59,183 nt of DNA from Thermoplasmata archaeon (GTDB taxonomy: Archaea > Thermoplasmatota > E2 > DHVEG-1). A model generated the notes under the pieces. That model was not told where the DNA came from. It did no database searches and saw nothing but the letters and a program-made list of their open reading frames with translations. Shown here piece by piece: positions 41,613 through 53,287 of this stretch. Where the stretch lies: assembly GCA_014894395.1 (NCBI GenBank), contig JADBLO010000095.1, positions 1 to 59,183 of the forward strand, in the 5' to 3' direction. The position numbers and the translations under genes are program-made. Position 1 is the first letter of the stretch; each line of letters begins with the position of its first letter.

Positions 41613-42962
41613 ATGGAAAAAAAGGTTGCGTTAAGTATCGCTGGGTCTGATTCATCTGGCGGCGCCGGGATACAAGCAGATCTGAAATCTTTTTCATACC
41701 TTGGGATACACGGGGTGACAGCCATCACCTGCGTGACCGCACAAAACACGCAACAGGTCAGAAGTATCTCCAAAGTACCAGTTGATGTTATTGAACATCA
41801 AATAGAAAGCCTGTTTGATGATTGTTCAATTGCTGCAGTAAAAACCGGGATGCTGTACGATGAAGAAATCGTGAAGGTTGTTGCAAAAAAATTATCAGAG
41901 TACCATGTAAAACCGGTTGTTGACCCGGTGATGGTTGCGACCAGTGGCAATGCACTCGCCCATCATACTTTTGTTTCTTCATTGCAGCAATATCTCTTGC
42001 CTCGGTCGTTGATGATTACGGCGAACATCCCTGAAGCATGCATCCTTGCTAATATGGAAATCAAAAAACAGAAAGATGTTCAACAAGCGTGTAAAAAAAT
42101 CTTTGAGTTAGGCCCAGAGTACGTATTAATAAAAGGGGGGCATTTGGAAGACGACATCGTCGTTGATATATTATTTGATGGAAAACAGTTCCATACGTTT
42201 ATTCTCCCCCGTATCCCCTATAAAAAAGCACATGGGTCTGGCTGTACGCTGTCCGCTCTTATAACAGGGTTACTTGCGTTAGGAGAATCACCAGTTGATG
42301 CTGTTGAGAAAGCAAAATACATCGTCTGGAGTATGATCCAGCAGGGGTATTCTCCAGGGAAAGGTTCTGATGTTCTCAATCATTCTTCTGCAATCCAGAT
42401 CCCGCCTCTCCTACGAAGTAACGAGAAGTTCTCGGTCTGGTTAGAGTTAAAGACCGCGATCGAAACGATGGTCTCTTTCCTCCCACCAGGGTGTATCCCT
42501 GAGGTCGGGATGAACTTTGTCTACGCCCGTCCCAACGCAAAAACACGAAACGACATCTGTGCAGTTGATGGGAGAATCACCAAACACAAAGAACGACCCT
42601 CTCTCTGTGGAACTATTGATTTTGGCGTCTCTAAACATGTTGCATCCATCGTTCTTGCTGCGATGTCGTTTGATACAACGATGCGATCAGCGGTGAACAT
42701 TCGATATTCACAAAAAACAGTAGAGATCTGTAAAAAAATCGGTTTTGCTGTCGGTACATTTGATCGGAAAGACGAACCACCAACCGCTCCATCAACCATG
42801 GAATGGGGAACAAAACATGCAATCACCATACTTGGTCGAGTACCTGATATTATTTATGATACGGGTTCCGTGGGAAAAGAACCGATGATCCGTGTTTTAG
42901 GAAAAAATCCGAAAGACGTACTTTTTAAAATCCAGAAACTAGTGAGCGCTCCAGTTCCATAA
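41613..42962 (+). CDS. thiDN: Bifunctional HMP/HMP-phosphate kinase and thiamine-phosphate synthase (ThiDN)
   Basis: Residues 1-265 are Thi[49 protein letters not shown] and [12 protein letters not shown]. Residues about 275-449 are ThiN ([60 protein letters not shown]), the archaeal thiamine-phosphate synthase that replaces ThiE. The fusion is common in archaea. ATATAAAT lies about 26 nt before the ATG, so the mRNA is leaderless. Together with ThiL in this window it completes the last thiamine diphosphate steps. Confidence 0.93.
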   Translation: MEKKVALSIAGSDSSGGAGIQADLKSFSYLGIHGVTAITCVTAQNTQQVRSISKVPVDVIEHQIESLFDDCSIAAVKTGMLYDEEIVKVVAKKLSEYHVKPVVDPVMVATSGNALAHHTFVSSLQQYLLPRSLMITANIPEACILANMEIKKQKDVQQACKKIFELGPEYVLIKGGHLEDDIVVDILFDGKQFHTFILPRIPYKKAHGSGCTLSALITGLLALGESPVDAVEKAKYIVWSMIQQGYSPGKGSDVLNHSSAIQIPPLLRSNEKFSVWLELKTAIETMVSFLPPGCIPEVGMNFVYARPNAKTRNDICAVDGRITKHKERPSLCGTIDFGVSKHVASIVLAAMSFDTTMRSAVNIRYSQKTVEICKKIGFAVGTFDRKDEPPTAPSTMEWGTKHAITILGRVPDIIYDTGSVGKEPMIRVLGKNPKDVLFKIQKLVSAPVP

Positions 42963-43045
42963 GATATAAAATTACGAAATGTTTATAAATGATGACATCC
43001 ATCGGACCGCCCATTAACCTAGGAACTACCGGAGAGGTATAGTTT

Positions 43046-43333
43046 ATGACAGCAAAAGGAGAAGGCGAAGAAAACGTGATTTATGTAGGAAACAAACCAC
43101 CAATGAGCTACGTTCTGGCAGTGGTTACGCAGTTCAACAGCGGGTCAACCGATGTGGTCATAAAGGCACGTGGCCGAGCGATTAGCAGAGCGGTCGATGC
43201 AGCAGAGATAACCAGAAATCGGTTTGTCACCGATGCAAAGATCAAAGAAATACGCATCGGAACAGAAGCGATCACCAACGAAGAAGGACGAACCTCAAAC
43301 GTCTCATCGATTGAAATAACTCTGACAAAATAA
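43046..43333 (+). CDS. albA: Alba DNA/RNA-binding chromatin protein
   Basis: A 95-residue Alba fold: [20 protein letters not shown], then [23 protein letters not shown] and IRIGTEAI. The family's conserved KP and RGxAI are present. Alba coats DNA and RNA as dimers. A TATA box (GTTTATAAAT, about 42982) gives a leader of roughly 40 nt, with GGAGAGG before the ATG. The N-terminus is slightly acidic. Confidence 0.95.
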   Translation: MTAKGEGEENVIYVGNKPPMSYVLAVVTQFNSGSTDVVIKARGRAISRAVDAAEITRNRFVTDAKIKEIRIGTEAITNEEGRTSNVSSIEITLTK

Positions 43334-43455
43334 ACAGGAGTATTATCAGGAAATAATACTTCTTCCCTTTTTGTTTTTGAGATAACATCATAATAATATT
43401 TTAAAAAGAGAAAGATGAGCCAAGAGAATATGGCTCTTATTATCCGTGTTTTTCA

Positions 43456-45300
43456 TTATTTTTCTGGGAGCATGTACGCGATATCATCCCAGGGGTGACG
43501 GTACAAGCCCTGTTTCAGACGCTTCTGATCAAGATAATGCCCGATCAACCCAATGCTGCGACCAAGAACGAATAACCCGTTTAACGCACCCATTTTGATA
43601 TATTCGTCTGCTTCTTGTTTCGTCAGCTCTGATCGGAGTAAGTCAACAAAACAGATTCCGATGCACCCATCCACATTCAAAATGAGATTATCCCGTTTTG
43701 ACGTGGTGATTTTCTCAACTTCTCGAGCATAATCAAGAAGCGGGGTACTCTTGAAATGTTTCTTCGCATAGTCACTGATGATTGTCACACGCATATCAGG
43801 GTTGTGGAGGGATTTAATGAGATGACCAATTCCTTGGATATTGACTGCTTTTACCTTCATATCCTCAACGAACTGATTTGGCGTTTTCCCTACGTCATAC
43901 GCCTCAGAGAACATCTGTGCAGCGCCATCGATAGCTCCTCCAAACCGTGGTCCGATGGTAAGCATCCCTGAGACAAGAGAAGAAATTAAATCTTTTCCCG
44001 CTCGTGTTGCAACAATGGTGTTATGTGCACCAGACACAGCAGGCCCATGATCTGCAGTGACCATAATCGCCATTTCAATAAACTTCGTTGCATAGTCTGG
44101 TAATAATTTTTTAAACCATAGGATACTGAGGACACCGCCGATGCCAATATCTTTTTTAAACACCTCAGAGATCAGCATGTTCCCGTAAATCAGTTCTTCA
44201 CCGCGATCATCGGAAATCGTGGAGATGAAGTTTGCTGGCCGTCTCACCAATTTTGCTTTTATCGCAGTGTTATAATCCATGGGCATCTTGAGAACTGGCG
44301 GCTCTTGTTTGGGTATGATGATTTTCTTTTTCACTAGCTCTTTGTAGACCAGTCCTATCTTCTCACCATAGTCATCAAAGGAGCTCGGAACAACCGCACC
44401 AGCTGCTTTCAGTGCAGCGTTCTTCGCATCAGCTGTCTCCGAATCTGAGCCGGCCTTTGCTCCTGCATGACCGAACTGTACCTCGGTCTTAAACGCCTTT
44501 GAACAGGTCCCGGTCACCCACATCACCAGGGGTTTGGTGATCTGTTTTTTCTTTAATGCATCAACAATCGTATATTCGTCAGACCCTCCGACCTCACCGA
44601 GACAGACCAGCATTTTAATCTCAGGGTTCTTCTCGAACCGCAACAAATGATCAAGCAATGTAGACCCGGGGTACCGGTCACCACCAATCGCGATCCCCTC
44701 ATAGAGACCATCGGTGTTCTGAGAAACAATATTATACGCTTCGTTGCTCAACCCCCCTGATTTTGAGACGAAACCAACTGAACCTGGACGGTGAAGCTTT
44801 GAGTCCATGATGTTCTCAATGGTTCCTCCGGTGTTCCCGATCTTAAACGCACCTGCAACAATCCCTCCGACGGTTGCCGGGCCGATAATGATTTTGTTTA
44901 ACTGTTTTGCTTTTGCGGCTAATTCCCGCATCCTGCGTTCTGGGACGCCTTCTGCGATAATCACAACGGTTCTGATCTGTGGGATTGTGAATGCCTCCTC
45001 TGTTGACGCTGCAGCAGACCGGAACGACGCAAAGTTGATCATCACGTCAACGTTCTTGTGTCGGCTCGCTGCGTTCTTCATTGACTTGTACACTGGCACC
45101 AAAATCTCTTTTGGTCCGAAGAAAAACTTCTGCAAACTATCAGACCCAGTTGGGTTGATGACCGCAGCAACAGACGGTGTTTTTCTTCCTGAGACGTAAT
45201 CAAAGTCCAGCATCCGCTGCACCGCGTTGGTCTGCATGTTATAGATGAAGGCTTGGGTATCTTTATCAAATAAAATATACTCTTTTTCTGCCATGATCAT
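43456..45300 (-). CDS. aclA: ATP-citrate lyase, large subunit (AclA)
   Basis: The N-terminal CoA-ligase part holds the phosphorylated His, H278, in [11 protein letters not shown], matching the catalytic histidine of the ATP-citrate lyase/succinyl-CoA synthetase family. The C-terminal 260 residues are citrate-synthase-like ([45 protein letters not shown]). This matches the AclA of two-subunit bacterial enzymes (about 610 residues). With AclB it cleaves citrate with ATP and CoA to acetyl-CoA and oxaloacetate. The start overlaps the aclB stop (ATGA), with GGAGGG ahead. Last gene of the acn-icd-aclB-aclA operon. Confidence 0.93.
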   Translation of the reverse strand: MIMAEKEYILFDKDTQAFIYNMQTNAVQRMLDFDYVSGRKTPSVAAVINPTGSDSLQKFFFGPKEILVPVYKSMKNAASRHKNVDVMINFASFRSAAASTEEAFTIPQIRTVVIIAEGVPERRMRELAAKAKQLNKIIIGPATVGGIVAGAFKIGNTGGTIENIMDSKLHRPGSVGFVSKSGGLSNEAYNIVSQNTDGLYEGIAIGGDRYPGSTLLDHLLRFEKNPEIKMLVCLGEVGGSDEYTIVDALKKKQITKPLVMWVTGTCSKAFKTEVQFGHAGAKAGSDSETADAKNAALKAAGAVVPSSFDDYGEKIGLVYKELVKKKIIIPKQEPPVLKMPMDYNTAIKAKLVRRPANFISTISDDRGEELIYGNMLISEVFKKDIGIGGVLSILWFKKLLPDYATKFIEMAIMVTADHGPAVSGAHNTIVATRAGKDLISSLVSGMLTIGPRFGGAIDGAAQMFSEAYDVGKTPNQFVEDMKVKAVNIQGIGHLIKSLHNPDMRVTIISDYAKKHFKSTPLLDYAREVEKITTSKRDNLILNVDGCIGICFVDLLRSELTKQEADEYIKMGALNGLFVLGRSIGLIGHYLDQKRLKQGLYRHPWDDIAYMLPEK

Positions 45301-46574
45301 TTCCCTCCTTTCAACGCCATCGAAACAATCTTTGTCATGTGTGTCTCCGGTCCGTAGACTTCAATAGGGACACCGAGTTGTTCACCAAGTTCTCGCATGA
45401 CCCGAAGACCTTCTTTGTAGTTTGGTCCTCCTCGACGAACATAGATTTTAACGTTGTTTTCTCGGAGTTTCTCTTTGTATTCTTTTAACGCCCGGACAAT
45501 ACCTTTGAACGTGTTCGCGACATCGGTGAAGTTTGCTATACCACCGCCAATCAACAAGAATTTTCCTTTCGGGTTCTTCTTCCGCGTCATCAAATCAAGA
45601 ATAGTTCGCGCATACAGATACGTGAACTCTTCGTTCGGATCACCAGAGTATTCACCGTAATTTGCCATCTCACTCATGAATCCCAGATCTGTGATCGTGT
45701 CAGCGTAGATAACTGATGCACCACCACCCGCCACCATCGTCCAGACTCTTCCCTCCGGGTTGATGATCGTAAGTTTCAACGAAGCCCCAGTCTTGGAATC
45801 CAGCTCCGCGATGTATGCTTCTTCTTTGGAAAGTATTCGCCCAAACGGCGAAGGAAACGTAATCCCACCCCATTTCTTCCCACTCACAAACTCTGCAGTA
45901 TCATCGAGTTTCGCTGCTAAATCTAATGGGAAAATACGGTTATTACTCACGACGAACGGGTTGATCTCAAGATAGGTGTAATTAAGATCAGCGTAGAATT
46001 TAAACATCCCCTCAATGAAGCCAACAATCAATGAACGCCGTTCTTTTGGGACGTTTGCAAGGAGTTGTTTTTCAATGTCCCCAGCGGTTGGGTACGTGCC
46101 AATCGGTATTTTCATCCTAGCTGCTTTCGCGTCGATGTCTCCGACGTTGATACCGCCCTGATGATGGAATAAAATCTGGTCACCGTCTCGCTCTGAAAGG
46201 ATCGCTAAGTAATATTCATCGGTCTCGTTGTGCGGGATGAATGGTTCTACGATAAAGTGGTCAAGGATCCCTGTCACTGTTCCAACGGTAACTGGTTTGC
46301 TCATACGTTCTTTAATCCATTTTTCCGCATCGTTCCAGTCTGCGTTCAAGAGTAAGAGTTTGCTTTTCCCTCGTCTTTTGATGAGTTGATCTGGTTTTAC
46401 AACCAGTTTTTCTTTCGTGAGCCATTTGTAGGTGGCTGGGAGTGTTTTCAGATCGGTGTCTGGTCCAACCGTCACAAACGTATCATCAATCGTGTATTTT
46501 CCATTCGTATAGTCTTTCAACAAACGGGCTATCATACGTTTCCCGTCTGCTTCCCGGATAGCTTTCTGTGCCAT
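45297..46574 (-). CDS. aclB: ATP-citrate lyase, small subunit (AclB)
   Basis: An ATP-grasp subunit of 425 residues homologous to the N-terminal part of eukaryotic [79 protein letters not shown] and [18 protein letters not shown]. The last two lie in the citrate/CoA-binding part. It starts 17 nt after icd with a purine-rich GAAGGATGAAG before ATG. ATP-citrate lyase is uncommon in archaea. Confidence 0.93.
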   Translation of the reverse strand: MAQKAIREADGKRMIARLLKDYTNGKYTIDDTFVTVGPDTDLKTLPATYKWLTKEKLVVKPDQLIKRRGKSKLLLLNADWNDAEKWIKERMSKPVTVGTVTGILDHFIVEPFIPHNETDEYYLAILSERDGDQILFHHQGGINVGDIDAKAARMKIPIGTYPTAGDIEKQLLANVPKERRSLIVGFIEGMFKFYADLNYTYLEINPFVVSNNRIFPLDLAAKLDDTAEFVSGKKWGGITFPSPFGRILSKEEAYIAELDSKTGASLKLTIINPEGRVWTMVAGGGASVIYADTITDLGFMSEMANYGEYSGDPNEEFTYLYARTILDLMTRKKNPKGKFLLIGGGIANFTDVANTFKGIVRALKEYKEKLRENNVKIYVRRGGPNYKEGLRVMRELGEQLGVPIEVYGPETHMTKIVSMALKGGK

Positions 46575-46591
46575 ACTTCATCCTTCATTCA

Positions 46592-47827
46592 TTACATTTT
46601 TTTCTTCAAATGGTTTGCGATCGCGTCAATGAATTCTTCCGTGTACACTTGTTTGTTTTTCGGGCTGGATGTCGCGACTCTAAGCAGGTCACCAGTCATG
46701 ATGCCATCCTCAATGGTCTCCAATGATGCAGCTTCAAGTTTCTGTGCGAATTCCACAACCTCGGGTGTCTTGTCGAGCTCTCCTCGTTTCTTCAGAGCGC
46801 CGGTCCAGGCGAAAATAAGTGCCATGGGATTTGAGGATGTTTTTTCTCCTTTTAGATATTTGTAATAGTGTTTCTGTACTGTTCCATGTGATGCTTCATA
46901 TTCGAAGAATCCTTCGGGTGAAACAAGCACGGAGGTCATCATCGCAAGACTGCCGTATGCAGATCCAAGCATATCAGACATAACATCACCATCGTAACTC
47001 TTACATGCCCACAGCATGCCGCCTTCTGATTTCATAACGCGTGCGACCGCATCATCAATCAGGGTGTAGAAGTACTCGATGCCAGCGTCTTCGTATTTTT
47101 TCTTCCAGTTTTTCTCGAATTCTTCTTGGAAGATTTGTCGGAATCGTGCGTCATAGGTTTTTGAAATCGTATCTTTTGTTGCAAACCACAAGTCAACCTT
47201 GGAATCCAATGCAAATGTAAAACATGCTTTGGCAAAACTGCTGATGGATTTGTCAGTGTTGTGGATTCCCTGGATGATTCCTGGTCCTTTGAAGTCGTGA
47301 ATTGTTAGTGTGACGGGTTGTCCGCCGTCAGCTGGAGTGAACAATAGTTCTCCTTTCCCAGGTCCGGGTACGCGTATCTCCTGGTTTTTGTAGACATCGC
47401 CATACGCGTGTCTGCCGATATGAATAGGTTTGGCCCAGTTTCGTACGGAAGGTGGAATGTTTTTCGCAAGAATAGGGCTGCGGAACACGGTTCCGTCAAG
47501 GATTGCTCGAATCGTCCCATTCGGGCTTGGCCATTCCTTCTTTAGAGTATATTCCTTGATTCGGTCTTTGTTCGGTGTGATCGTCGCGCATTTTACTCCG
47601 ATGCCATGTTTCTTTATTGCATTTGCTGCATCTACAGTGACTTTATCGTCGGTCTCATCCCGGTGTTTCAACCCAAGGTCGTAGTATTCGAGGTTCATGT
47701 CAAGATAGGGAAAGAGAAGTTTTTCTTTAACCATCTTCCACATGACCCGGGTCATTTCATCTCCATCGATTTCCACGATGGTGTTTTTCACCTTGATTTT
47801 TTTGCCATGTTCTTGTGTTTTCTTCAT
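46592..47827 (-). CDS. icd: NADP-type isocitrate dehydrogenase (eukaryote-like subfamily)
   Basis: [64 protein letters not shown] and [21 protein letters not shown] identify the homodimeric, eukaryote-like NADP isocitrate dehydrogenase family of about 410 residues. It interconverts isocitrate and 2-oxoglutarate plus CO2. It lies between acn and aclB with a strong AGGAGG site, so it acts with both. The reductive direction is possible in such enzymes. Confidence 0.94.
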   Translation of the reverse strand: MKKTQEHGKKIKVKNTIVEIDGDEMTRVMWKMVKEKLLFPYLDMNLEYYDLGLKHRDETDDKVTVDAANAIKKHGIGVKCATITPNKDRIKEYTLKKEWPSPNGTIRAILDGTVFRSPILAKNIPPSVRNWAKPIHIGRHAYGDVYKNQEIRVPGPGKGELLFTPADGGQPVTLTIHDFKGPGIIQGIHNTDKSISSFAKACFTFALDSKVDLWFATKDTISKTYDARFRQIFQEEFEKNWKKKYEDAGIEYFYTLIDDAVARVMKSEGGMLWACKSYDGDVMSDMLGSAYGSLAMMTSVLVSPEGFFEYEASHGTVQKHYYKYLKGEKTSSNPMALIFAWTGALKKRGELDKTPEVVEFAQKLEAASLETIEDGIMTGDLLRVATSSPKNKQVYTEEFIDAIANHLKKKM

Positions 47828-47846
47828 GTGATTGTATCCTCCTGTC

Positions 47847-49793
47847 TTATTTTATGTAATTAAGCGATCCTCCCGCAAGGATGATTTTTTTATCTCGTTC
47901 TGAAAGATCAAATGTCGCTTGAAATTCCTTCTCCTTTGTTGTATCGATTACTTTTACGGCATTTCCTTTGCCTGCAAGGGTTTTTCGTATCCCAGGTATC
48001 TCAAGGTTATCTCCTTGGTCGATCATCGCATAATCGTCCTTGTTTGAGAAGATTAAGGGAATAATTCCAAAGTTGATCAGGTTTGCCTTGTGAATTCGCT
48101 CCATGCTTTTTGCGATGACTGCTTTCACGCCCATGTACATCGGACAGAGGGCAGCATGTTCACGAGAGGAGCCTTGACCGTAGCTGACGCCTGCAACGAT
48201 AACATTATGGAGTCCTGATTCCTTGGTTTTTTTAGCGCGTTCATAGAACTTCGGGTCGACGACTTCGAAGAGGAACTCTGAGTATTTTGGGACGTTTGAT
48301 CGATACTTCATTTTAGCTCCAGCGGGGATGATATGGTCGGTGGTGATTTCATCGCCGACTTTAATGGTGACCTCTGCTTTGATGTCCTCAGGCAACGGGG
48401 TGTTCTTTGGTGGGTCTCCGATGTTTGGTCCGCGGACGATTTTGATTTTCTCAGGGTTTGCTGGTGGGGTAATGAACATGCTGTCGTCAATGTAGAATTT
48501 TTTCGGCATGGTCATTTTTTGGTACTTGATGCCGATTTTTTCTAAGTCACGTGGGTCAGTGATTTTTCCGGTGATTACTGATGCAGCAGCCGTCTCAGGG
48601 CTCACGAGATACACTTGTGCGTCTTTGGTCCCTGACCTGCCGAGGAAGTTACGATTGCTGGTTCGTAATGAAATCGCACCTGTTTTAGGGGATTGGCTGT
48701 TCCCGATGCAGAACCCGCAGGCTGATTCAGCGAGTCGGGCACCAGCGCTAAATAGGTTTGCTAGTCCACCGTCTCCGGTGATATTTTCTAGTACTTGTTT
48801 TGATCCAGGTGCGACAACGAAACTGACGTTCGGGTGTACTTTCTTATCTTTCAGAATGTGTGCAACCGTCATCATATCAGTATATGAGGAGTTGGTGCAG
48901 CTTCCGATACAGACTTGATCAACATCGAGACCTTCGATGTCCCGGATTTTCTTGACGTTCCCAGGGCTGTGGGGTGTTGCAGCAAGTGGTTCAAGATCAC
49001 TGAGGTTAATATCAACAACGCGATCGTACGAGGCATCGTCGTCTGCCTTGAGCTCAACCCAGTCTTTTTCTCGGCCTTGTGCTTTGAGGAATTGTTTGGT
49101 GATTTCATCGCTGGGAAAGACCGAGGTAGTGACCCCACATTCCGCGCCCATGTTTGTGATGGTTGCGCGATCTGGAACGGAGAGTGTTTTAACTCCGTCG
49201 CCTCCGTATTCGAAAATGCAGCTGACGTTTCCTTTTGTGGAAAAGATTTCTAAGACTTTTAGAATAACATCTTTTGCAGCAACCCATGGCTGGAGTTTCC
49301 CGGTGAGATTGATCTTGATGACTTTAGGGTAGGTGAGGTAGAACGGTCCGCCTGCCATGGCGACTGCGACATCAAGTCCTCCGGCACCCATTGCGATCAT
49401 TCCAATACCACCACCGGTGGGTGTATGTGAGTCTGATCCGAGGAGTGTTTTTCCGGGTTTTCCGAATCGTTCGAGATGGACCTGGTGGCAGATTCCGTTC
49501 CCTGCACGTGAGAAGACGATGCCGTATTTTGCGGCGATGCTCTGGAGGTATTTGTGATCGTCTGCGTTTTCAAACCCGATTTGTACCGTGTTGTGGTCGA
49601 CGTAGCTCACGGAGAGCTCTGTTTTTACTTTTGGAACATTCATTGCCTCGAATTGGAGGTACGCCATGGTTCCGGTGGCATCTTGGGTGAGTGTTTGGTC
49701 GATTTTGATGCCGACTTCTTTTCCTTTTTCTGGTTTTCCTTCGATAATGTGGGTAGTTAGTATTTTTTCAGTGATTGTCTTTCCCATAATCAA
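47847..49793 (-). CDS. acn: Aconitate hydratase
   Basis: The [4Fe-4S] ligands C299 (GSCTNSS), C359 and C362 (SACGFCIG) are present, with [27 protein letters not shown] and the swivel domain ([23 protein letters not shown]). At 648 residues it belongs to the shorter aconitase type found in anaerobes. It is the first gene of the operon; TTTATTAAAT at about 49832-49843 (minus strand) and GAGAGG before the ATG mark promoter and ribosome-binding site. A divergent regulator lies 160 nt away. Confidence 0.94.
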   Translation of the reverse strand: MIMGKTITEKILTTHIIEGKPEKGKEVGIKIDQTLTQDATGTMAYLQFEAMNVPKVKTELSVSYVDHNTVQIGFENADDHKYLQSIAAKYGIVFSRAGNGICHQVHLERFGKPGKTLLGSDSHTPTGGGIGMIAMGAGGLDVAVAMAGGPFYLTYPKVIKINLTGKLQPWVAAKDVILKVLEIFSTKGNVSCIFEYGGDGVKTLSVPDRATITNMGAECGVTTSVFPSDEITKQFLKAQGREKDWVELKADDDASYDRVVDINLSDLEPLAATPHSPGNVKKIRDIEGLDVDQVCIGSCTNSSYTDMMTVAHILKDKKVHPNVSFVVAPGSKQVLENITGDGGLANLFSAGARLAESACGFCIGNSQSPKTGAISLRTSNRNFLGRSGTKDAQVYLVSPETAAASVITGKITDPRDLEKIGIKYQKMTMPKKFYIDDSMFITPPANPEKIKIVRGPNIGDPPKNTPLPEDIKAEVTIKVGDEITTDHIIPAGAKMKYRSNVPKYSEFLFEVVDPKFYERAKKTKESGLHNVIVAGVSYGQGSSREHAALCPMYMGVKAVIAKSMERIHKANLINFGIIPLIFSNKDDYAMIDQGDNLEIPGIRKTLAGKGNAVKVIDTTKEKEFQATFDLSERDKKIILAGGSLNYIK

Positions 49794-49924
49794 ACCTCTC
49801 GTGTGAACTATCGGTGCGGGAATATGAAGTGATTTAATAAACTTTTTGTAGTGATTTCCTCACATAGACAATTCAAAGGCATAGATATCATATTTTAGAG
49901 TATTATTTTTAATATTATGAGCAT

Positions 49925-49955
49925 ATTGCTAAAATTTTAAAATATTTTTAGTAAT
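49925..49955. promoter_or_regulatory. AT-rich inverted repeat, candidate operator
   Basis: ATTGCTAAAA (49925-49934) and TTTTTAGTAAT (49945-49955) form an imperfect palindrome that ends directly before the ATG of the divergent regulator, next to AATATTATGAGCATAT. It is a candidate site for autoregulation and for control of the acn operon. Confidence 0.45.
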
Positions 49956-51053
49956 ATGAGAAAATTATTTATGGGTGTTTTCCATTCCGAGACTGTGAAT
50001 CACCCAATTCTTACCAAGAACGAAAAGAAAGTACTCAACGGGATTTGCAGGTATCCCAACATAACAGACAGTGAACTATCTGACGTATTACAGGTGAAAC
50101 TCTCGACACTTACCTCAATCAAACGACGACTCGCTGCACAAGGATATTACCGAAGTCTCTGTTTCCCCCTCCTCAACCGACTTGGCTGTGAACTCCTTGC
50201 AGTCATCTACATGCAATTCAACCCAGTCATCCCACTCAAGGAACGAGTGGAAACAACCAAACGAACCATTGAAGTCTTTGATGAAATCTTCTTTTCAGTC
50301 GGAGAAGAAGAAAAAGGATTCTCGATTAGTCTGTCCCAAAACTACACGAACATCGGACGAATCAATGAGATACGAACAGAAACATTTGGTAAACTAGGGC
50401 TCCTGGAAAAAGAATATCCTCACGAGGTGATCTTTCCATTTGAAACGAGCCATATTCACAAGTTCTTTGATTTCTCTTCCGTTCTTCAGAAATTATTCGA
50501 GTTAGACGACATACAAAAAATCTCGACGACATCTGATCTATTTCGCAATGTTACCAAGATAGAATTAACGACCAAAGAAAAAAAAGTGTACAGCGCGCTC
50601 GTGGAACATCCAACTGCAACCACGCAACAAATCGGAGACCTCGTGGGGCTGTCACGACATACGGTTGCCCGCATGAAAAAACAATTCTTCGAAGACGGAT
50701 TACTACAGGTTCTCATCTTGCCAAATCTCAAGACATTAGGCGTGGATATCCTTACGTTTTATCACATCAGTTTTAATCCAAATAAAGCACCCAGCACGCA
50801 TGAGCTTTCACTATTGAATTCTCCATCAACCGTTTTTTTCGCTAGCAGGAAGTTTGAAGCAGTTCTCCTCTCAGCCTATCCGACCTACCAGGAGTATAAA
50901 GAAGATGAAATGAATAAAATCAGGTTCCTGAAAGAAAATAATTTACTCTCTCATCCGCCTTTTATCAGCACCTATATGTTCGAGCGTATGGAACTCATAA
51001 AAGAGTTTGATTTCGCACCACTTGTCCGCAAAATTCTGGGGGTTAGTTCATAG
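49956..51053 (+). CDS. Tandem winged-helix transcriptional regulator
   Basis: Two halves repeat the same layout. Residues about 18-70 carry HTH 1 (LTKNEKKVLNGICRYPNITD, LKQ-like helix, IKRRLAAQGYYRSLCFP) and residues 205-255 carry HTH 2 (LTTKEKKVYSALVEHPTATT, HTVARMKKQFFEDGLLQV). Each is followed by an alpha/beta sensing domain (LLAVIYMQFNP; ILTFYHISFNP). It is an internal duplication. It resembles Lrp-like regulators but the sensing domain is not standard. It is divergent from acn and upstream of acs, so control of the citrate/acetyl-CoA block is likely. Confidence 0.75.
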   Translation: MRKLFMGVFHSETVNHPILTKNEKKVLNGICRYPNITDSELSDVLQVKLSTLTSIKRRLAAQGYYRSLCFPLLNRLGCELLAVIYMQFNPVIPLKERVETTKRTIEVFDEIFFSVGEEEKGFSISLSQNYTNIGRINEIRTETFGKLGLLEKEYPHEVIFPFETSHIHKFFDFSSVLQKLFELDDIQKISTTSDLFRNVTKIELTTKEKKVYSALVEHPTATTQQIGDLVGLSRHTVARMKKQFFEDGLLQVLILPNLKTLGVDILTFYHISFNPNKAPSTHELSLLNSPSTVFFASRKFEAVLLSAYPTYQEYKEDEMNKIRFLKENNLLSHPPFISTYMFERMELIKEFDFAPLVRKILGVSS

Positions 51054-51084
51054 GCGTTTTAAAAGGAGATTTTTAAAAAAAGAT

Positions 51085-51177
51085 ATGAAAAACTTCTTAT
51101 ACTACAACTCTGTTGCGGCACATCCCTAATACCGGATAGGGAACGGCTTTGAGGATCATCGTTCCGAGGGTCTTTTT
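51085..51177 (+). promoter_or_regulatory. Short ORF and overlapping hairpins before acs
   Basis: TTTTAAAA (51057-51064) lies about 25 nt before an ATG at 51085 that opens 14 codons. Its stop (51127-51129) lies in the first arm of the hairpin CCCTA/TAGGG (51124-51141). A second hairpin GGAACG/CGTTCC (51140-51165) shares two bases with the first and is followed by a T-run (51172-51176). This may be only the terminator of the regulator gene, or a leader-type attenuator. A separate TATA box for acs (about 51194-51203) lies downstream. Confidence 0.4.
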
Positions 51178-51245
51178 AAGCTACAGACATTAGATATATA
51201 TAATAATATGAATAAATAGATGAAGAAACCGGGAGATGTTTAAAC

Positions 51246-53201
51246 ATGACTGACGAAAACATATCTGTCCTGATGGACGAAAAACGGGTTTTTAAACCAA
51301 CAAAAGAATTTGTGAATAGCACGAATGTGAAGCAGTGGATGGACAAACACAACATAAAAACAATCGACGACCTGTACAAAAAAGCTGACAACTGGGAATG
51401 GTTCTGGGAAGAAGTTTCTAAAGATGTTGTCGAATGGTACACACCTCCAAAAAAAACCGTTGAATGGGAAGCACCCTGGGCGAAATGGTTTGTCGGCGCG
51501 AAATACAACATCGTCCATGACGCAGTTGATAAACATGTGAAAACCTGGCGGAAAAACAAGGTCGCCTTTATTTTTGAAGGAGAACCAGGAGATGTACGCA
51601 AACTCACCTATAATGATTTATACATCGAAGTAAACAAACTTGCAAATGCATTACGGAAAATGGGGATTAAGAAAGCAGACCGTGTTGGTATCTATCTCCC
51701 GATGATCCCTGAATTACCGATTGCAATGCTTGCCTGTGCAAAGATCGGCGCGATTCACTCCGTGGTGTTTTCTGGTTTCAGTGCAGCTGCATTCCGTGAC
51801 CGGATGAACGATTGTGAAGCAAAAGCAGTGATTACCTGTGATAGTTTCTGGCGACGTGGTAAAAAAATTCCCTTGAAGAATCAGACTGATGAAGCAGTCA
51901 AGGAAGCACCCAGCGTGAAACACGTCATTGTCTACAAGAGAACCGGGGATGAAGTCAACTGGAACCAAAGCAAAGACTTCTGGTGGCATGAAATCACCAA
52001 AGATATGCCTCGCGAATGTGAAACAGAGAAACTTGACGCAAACGACCCGTTATACTTCCTTTACACCTCTGGTACGACTGGGAAACCGAAAGGAATTATT
52101 CACGCCCACGCAGGATACGCCGTTGGTACCGCTCTCACCCTAAAATGGGTCTTTGACATTAAAGACGAGGACGTCTACTGGTGCGCTGCTGATATCGGTT
52201 GGGTCACTGGTCACTCCTACATTGCGTACGCACCGCTGATCCTTGGTGCAACCTCAGTAATCTATGAGGGCGCGCCGGACTGGCCACAACCTGACCGCTG
52301 GTGGGATATCATTGAACGATGCGGTGTGAGCGTATTTTACACGTCACCAACCAGTGTTCGGTTGTTCATGAAACACGGTGAGGACTGGCCGAAGAAACAC
52401 GACCTCAGCAGCCTGCGATTACTCGGATCGGTCGGAGAACCGATCAACCCCGAGGCATGGATCTGGTATTACAAGAACATCGGTGGTGAACGCTGTCAGA
52501 TCATGGACACCTGGTGGCAAACCGAAACCGGGCATTTCGTCATCTCACCATTACCGATTACACCCTTGAAACCAGGTTCTGCAACAAAAGCGTTACCCGG
52601 GATGGCTGCCGATGTATACAACGAGCAAGGTCAACCGATTGTAAACGGTGGTGGAAATCTGGTGTTACTCCATCCATGGCCTGGTATGCTCCAAGGCATC
52701 CATAAAAACCCTGAGCGATACAAAGAAACCTACTGGGGAAAATACAAAGGCATCTACCTCGCTGGCGATGTCACTCGCAGAGATAGCGATGGATACTTCT
52801 GGATCCAGGGACGAGCAGATGATGTGCTCAAAATTTCTGGTCACCGGATCGGTAACTCCGAAGTCGAGTCCGCTCTTGTCAGTCATCCGATGGTTGCAGA
52901 AGCCGCAGTCATCGGTAAACCACATGAAGAAAAAGGAGAATCTATCACCTCGTATGTTGTTCTGAAGAAAGGCATAGAAGCAACCGAGGATCTGAAGAAA
53001 ATACTCCGAGAGCACGTGGCAAAAGAGATGGGAAAACTAGCCCGACCTGATGAGATCTGGTTTGTCTCTGATGTCCCAAAAACTAGAAGTGGAAAGATTA
53101 TGCGACGTGTTATCCGAGCAAAAGCACTCGGGCAAGACGTCGGGGATACTTCGACTCTCGCAAACCCTGAATCAGTTGATGAGATTGGAAAGGGGCGGTA
53201 A
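51246..53201 (+). CDS. acs: Acetyl-CoA synthetase (AMP-forming)
   Basis: The ANL-family blocks are complete: [14 protein letters not shown] (ATP loop), [60 protein letters not shown] and the catalytic C-terminal lysine K617 in RSGKIMRR. W in DTWWQTETG fits the acetate-size pocket. It converts acetate, ATP and CoA to acetyl-CoA, AMP and PPi. GGGAGAT stands before the ATG. It lies beside the ATP-citrate lyase block and fumarase. Confidence 0.94.
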   Translation: MTDENISVLMDEKRVFKPTKEFVNSTNVKQWMDKHNIKTIDDLYKKADNWEWFWEEVSKDVVEWYTPPKKTVEWEAPWAKWFVGAKYNIVHDAVDKHVKTWRKNKVAFIFEGEPGDVRKLTYNDLYIEVNKLANALRKMGIKKADRVGIYLPMIPELPIAMLACAKIGAIHSVVFSGFSAAAFRDRMNDCEAKAVITCDSFWRRGKKIPLKNQTDEAVKEAPSVKHVIVYKRTGDEVNWNQSKDFWWHEITKDMPRECETEKLDANDPLYFLYTSGTTGKPKGIIHAHAGYAVGTALTLKWVFDIKDEDVYWCAADIGWVTGHSYIAYAPLILGATSVIYEGAPDWPQPDRWWDIIERCGVSVFYTSPTSVRLFMKHGEDWPKKHDLSSLRLLGSVGEPINPEAWIWYYKNIGGERCQIMDTWWQTETGHFVISPLPITPLKPGSATKALPGMAADVYNEQGQPIVNGGGNLVLLHPWPGMLQGIHKNPERYKETYWGKYKGIYLAGDVTRRDSDGYFWIQGRADDVLKISGHRIGNSEVESALVSHPMVAEAAVIGKPHEEKGESITSYVVLKKGIEATEDLKKILREHVAKEMGKLARPDEIWFVSDVPKTRSGKIMRRVIRAKALGQDVGDTSTLANPESVDEIGKGR

Positions 53202-53287
53202 ACCCGCTTTCTTCTTTTTTTATTTTTTCTTTTTTTTGTATGCAAAAACCTTATTCGTTCAATGTGATATGGTTCTGTTGAGTTCTC

